64,000 nucleotides of DNA from a bacterium UBP14_UBA6098. GTDB lineage: Bacteria; UBP14; UBA6098. A program made the position numbers and the translations under genes. Where the stretch lies: contig DIWU01000008.1 in the NCBI GenBank assembly GCA_002428525.1, positions 1 through 64,000 on the forward strand, given 5' to 3'. Positions 62,071-64,000 of the stretch are shown in pieces. The stretch's first letter is position 1. Each line of letters starts with the position of its first letter. The notes under the pieces were generated by a model that saw only the letters and a list, made by a program, of their open reading frames with translations, did no database searches and was not told where the DNA came from.

Positions 62071-63915
62071 TTAACTCTTTATATACGAGTTGATTATAGC
62101 TAAAAGGTGATGAAGCGGGAATGTCCCCTGGATTAGCGAATCGAGCCCCTCGATCTTTGTCGGCAAGGATTCGGTCGGGTCGAGGGCGATCAGTTTCGAG
62201 TCGCCCTTGGCCTCGATGATAAGCTTCAAATTTTCCAACTCAAAGAAACTCAGCCCAGCCAAAACCAAGATCGCCTTCGGGCGATTTTTCTTAATTAGCT
62301 TGATAGCCTCGTTGATATTGTCCGCAAGCTCGATCCTGTGGCCGTATTCCACAAGCCCCGCCTCCAAAAAGCCCAATGTTCGTCTCTGCGCTACGATCAG
62401 AAGGTCGAAATTGCGATCCTCTCGGATAGACTCGGGCACATCGGCAACAGCCGGAATGCTCAGCACGATTGACGCGCCCTGTCCCTGAGGCGAGGCCACT
62501 TCGAGATTACCGCCGATCGATTCAATAATCCCCTTCGAGATCGTCAAGCCGAGGCCGGCATGAGAGGCCGATTTGGTTGTAAAATAAGGCTTCGTGACAT
62601 TGGGCAAAGCCTCTTCGGCAATCCCCGGGCCGCTGTCGCGAATAGTTATGATATTCCGATGATCCTCGAAAACCGAGGATACCTCGATAGTGCCTGTGCT
62701 GTGAATCGCCTCGTATGAATTCGTGAAGATGTTTGTGAAACACTCCTCTAACTCGAGCGGGTTAGCGGTGATATAACCGATATTATCGAGGTCGAAAAGC
62801 CATTTGATCTTCTTACGACGGCGGTTCGCCCGCACCTTAGAGGCGGCGCGTTTGATAAGCTTCGCGAGATCGAGTCGCTCGGTCGGGCCCACCCGCCGGA
62901 ACCATTCGACCGATCGCATCGCCTCGAAGGCCTCTTGGGCCCGAGCCAATTCCTTTCGGAGCGAAAAAATCTCCTCCGAAAGAGGCCCGGCCTCGGAAAA
63001 TCGCACAATAATCTCGGATTTCGAGATTAGACCGCCAAGAATATCGAACAATTCTGTGACCAAACCCTTGGTCTGGAAATTAAGAAGATTGAACTCCTCG
63101 TTCCTTCGGCCTTGTGTTTCGTCCCGCGCAACCTGAATTAAGATGTCCGTGAAAGCCAGAGCCTTTTTCTCGTTGAGGTCGGCGTCTCGAAGGGCCTTGA
63201 GGTGGCTAAGCTCCTGCATAGCGGTCTTAGTCGAGGCCTCGAAAATAAGGTCGATGATCTCGACGAGGACATCGGGGTCGAGGCGATCCGAGAGAATCGC
63301 GGTCTTGTTATCGATACGAATCGCACTGCGCGTGTTGAAATCGAACGGTGCGAGGACGATCAGAGGGGGGCGGGGTTCAAATGGGTCGTGCTCGCTGGCG
63401 GTTTCAGCGAAATTCAAATCCGCGACAATCGCATCTATCTTGTCGTTGAGAAGCGCATTCCGAACATCGTTGACAGTGGCCGCATAAATCATGCGCCAAG
63501 ACCTGTTTTGCAACGGAAATGCAAGCGAGTCCGCGAGGATTCCATCGGCGAGGGCCGCGAGCAGGCACTTCTTATTCGAGGGGTCCAAGACCTCGTCGAG
63601 CCGTTGCCGGACATCCTCGACCGAATACGGCGTCGGGAGAAGGTGAATATTCGAGCCGGCGACTACCTTTGAGACCGCTGAACCGAGGTTTGTCCAAACG
63701 AATAGCGGAATCGATTCGGTGGCGGCGAACTCGGCGATTGCCTCGCAGAAATGGCTTCCGAAATCGGTATCGACTATAATAGCGGCGATGCCGCCCTCGA
63801 TAGGAAGCTCGTTAACATCGCGAATCGAATGAAGCGAATACTTCGGTTGAAGGCCGTTTGTCAACGATTCGATTCGCCGCGTATCAAGGTCGAAGGCCCA
63901 GATATCAAGTGCCAT
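62071..63915 (-). CDS. Histidine-kinase-like ATPase without phosphoacceptor His, flanked by degenerate receiver-like domains
   Basis: 614 residues, no membrane segment. Residues ~1-115 and ~115-235 look like receiver-type alpha/beta domains. ~240-360 is a helical stretch in the DHp position, but no H-box histidine is present. ~365-475 is an HATPase_c domain with N box FTNIFTNSYEAI, G1 RDSGPGI, F box KPYFTTK and G2 HAGLGLTIS. ~490-614 is a third receiver-like domain with Ala-Gly at the usual Asp site (ILVLAGLSFFE). ATP binding looks intact, while phosphotransfer by the usual route does not. It may be a pseudokinase scaffold. The neighbour on the left is a DUF4388 protein; the one upstream is a probable universal stress protein. 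Confidence 0.8.
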   Translation of the reverse strand: MALDIWAFDLDTRRIESLTNGLQPKYSLHSIRDVNELPIEGGIAAIIVDTDFGSHFCEAIAEFAATESIPLFVWTNLGSAVSKVVAGSNIHLLPTPYSVEDVRQRLDEVLDPSNKKCLLAALADGILADSLAFPLQNRSWRMIYAATVNDVRNALLNDKIDAIVADLNFAETASEHDPFEPRPPLIVLAPFDFNTRSAIRIDNKTAILSDRLDPDVLVEIIDLIFEASTKTAMQELSHLKALRDADLNEKKALAFTDILIQVARDETQGRRNEEFNLLNFQTKGLVTELFDILGGLISKSEIIVRFSEAGPLSEEIFSLRKELARAQEAFEAMRSVEWFRRVGPTERLDLAKLIKRAASKVRANRRRKKIKWLFDLDNIGYITANPLELEECFTNIFTNSYEAIHSTGTIEVSSVFEDHRNIITIRDSGPGIAEEALPNVTKPYFTTKSASHAGLGLTISKGIIESIGGNLEVASPQGQGASIVLSIPAVADVPESIREDRNFDLLIVAQRRTLGFLEAGLVEYGHRIELADNINEAIKLIKKNRPKAILVLAGLSFFELENLKLIIEAKGDSKLIALDPTESLPTKIEGLDSLIQGTFPLHHLLAIINSYIKS

Positions 63916-63958
63916 TGTTTTCCGTAATCTCCTCGTAATCCCGAGGGCGAAACTTCAA

Positions 63959-64000
63959 TTATTTAACAACAATAACCGGTATCGAGGCCTCGCGAACAAC
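63959..64000 (-). CDS. C-terminal end of a probable universal stress protein (cut by window edge)
   Basis: Only 13 codons and the TAA (63961-63959) are inside the window, reading VVREASIPVIVVK. This ending (a helix, then xxPVxVV-Lys/Arg) is characteristic of UspA-family proteins. The rest lies beyond position 64000. It reads toward the kinase-like gene, 43 bases upstream of it. Confidence 0.45.
   Translation of the reverse strand, partial: VVREASIPVIVVK

Overview
The window looks like a chromosome segment from an uncultivated Gram-negative bacterium of the Fibrobacterota-Chlorobiota-Bacteroidota (FCB) assemblage. Three things point there. Two giant secreted proteins end in C-terminal sorting domains of the type IX secretion (T9SS) kind. 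There is a PorV/PorQ-type outer-membrane protein. There is also a propeller + CRD + OmpA protein resembling the T9SS subunit PorE. LolA, KdsB, Wza/Wzz, Wzi-like and MurA proteins confirm an outer membrane. No rRNA is present, so the phylum cannot be fixed; Cloacimonadota, Zixibacteria, Latescibacterota or WOR-3-like lineages would all fit.

Layout. 1-1500: a repeat-rich, decaying corner with palindromic repeats, a 36-bp tandem repeat and a broken ABC-transporter ATPase gene behind a GbsR/MarR-like regulator. 1.6-4.5 kb: gcvT, comB-like and ttcA-like genes in one tight operon. 4.5-7.8 kb: a type IV pilin gene with a good sigma-54 promoter, a TMTC-like GT-C glycosyltransferase with TPRs, and the prepilin peptidase; together they may be a pilin-modification cassette. 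7.8-11.2 kb (minus strand): PorV/PorQ-like barrel, M23 endopeptidase and a small lipoprotein, joined by ATGA overlaps. 11.6-19.3 kb: two TPR lipoproteins, an orphan sensor kinase, the PorE-like protein, a GT-C enzyme, a lone HypC-like protein and RibD. 20-23.2 kb: zinc-ribbon peptide, YbbR-like protein, TsaD and an unknown protein. 23.2-28.5 kb (minus): ilvE, two small membrane proteins, ImmA/IrrE protease, murA and an IspH-UbiA fusion. 28.9-34.4 kb: iorA, then on the minus strand lolA-like, kdsB, GT-C and a membrane protein. 34.4-37 kb: ispE, tRNA-Gln, prs, rplY. 37-45.8 kb: an exopolysaccharide/O-antigen locus (Wza, Wzz, Wzy, RmlD, GT4, Wzi). 46.2-60.4 kb: two giant secreted cargo proteins. 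60.5-64 kb: a DUF4388 protein, a membrane protein, a histidine-kinase-like ATPase without a phosphoacceptor histidine, and the tail of a probable universal stress protein.

The genes combine into a cell-envelope picture: precursor supply (MurA, KdsB, IspH/IspE, rhamnose), glycan export, pili, and T9SS components with large cargo. The least expected non-coding observation is a family of three intergenic elements (1590-1770, 11334-11489, 28607-28786). Each can fold into a closing stem plus three arms, a four-way junction, with compensatory changes between copies. All reading is by eye from sequence; no alignments or searches were run.
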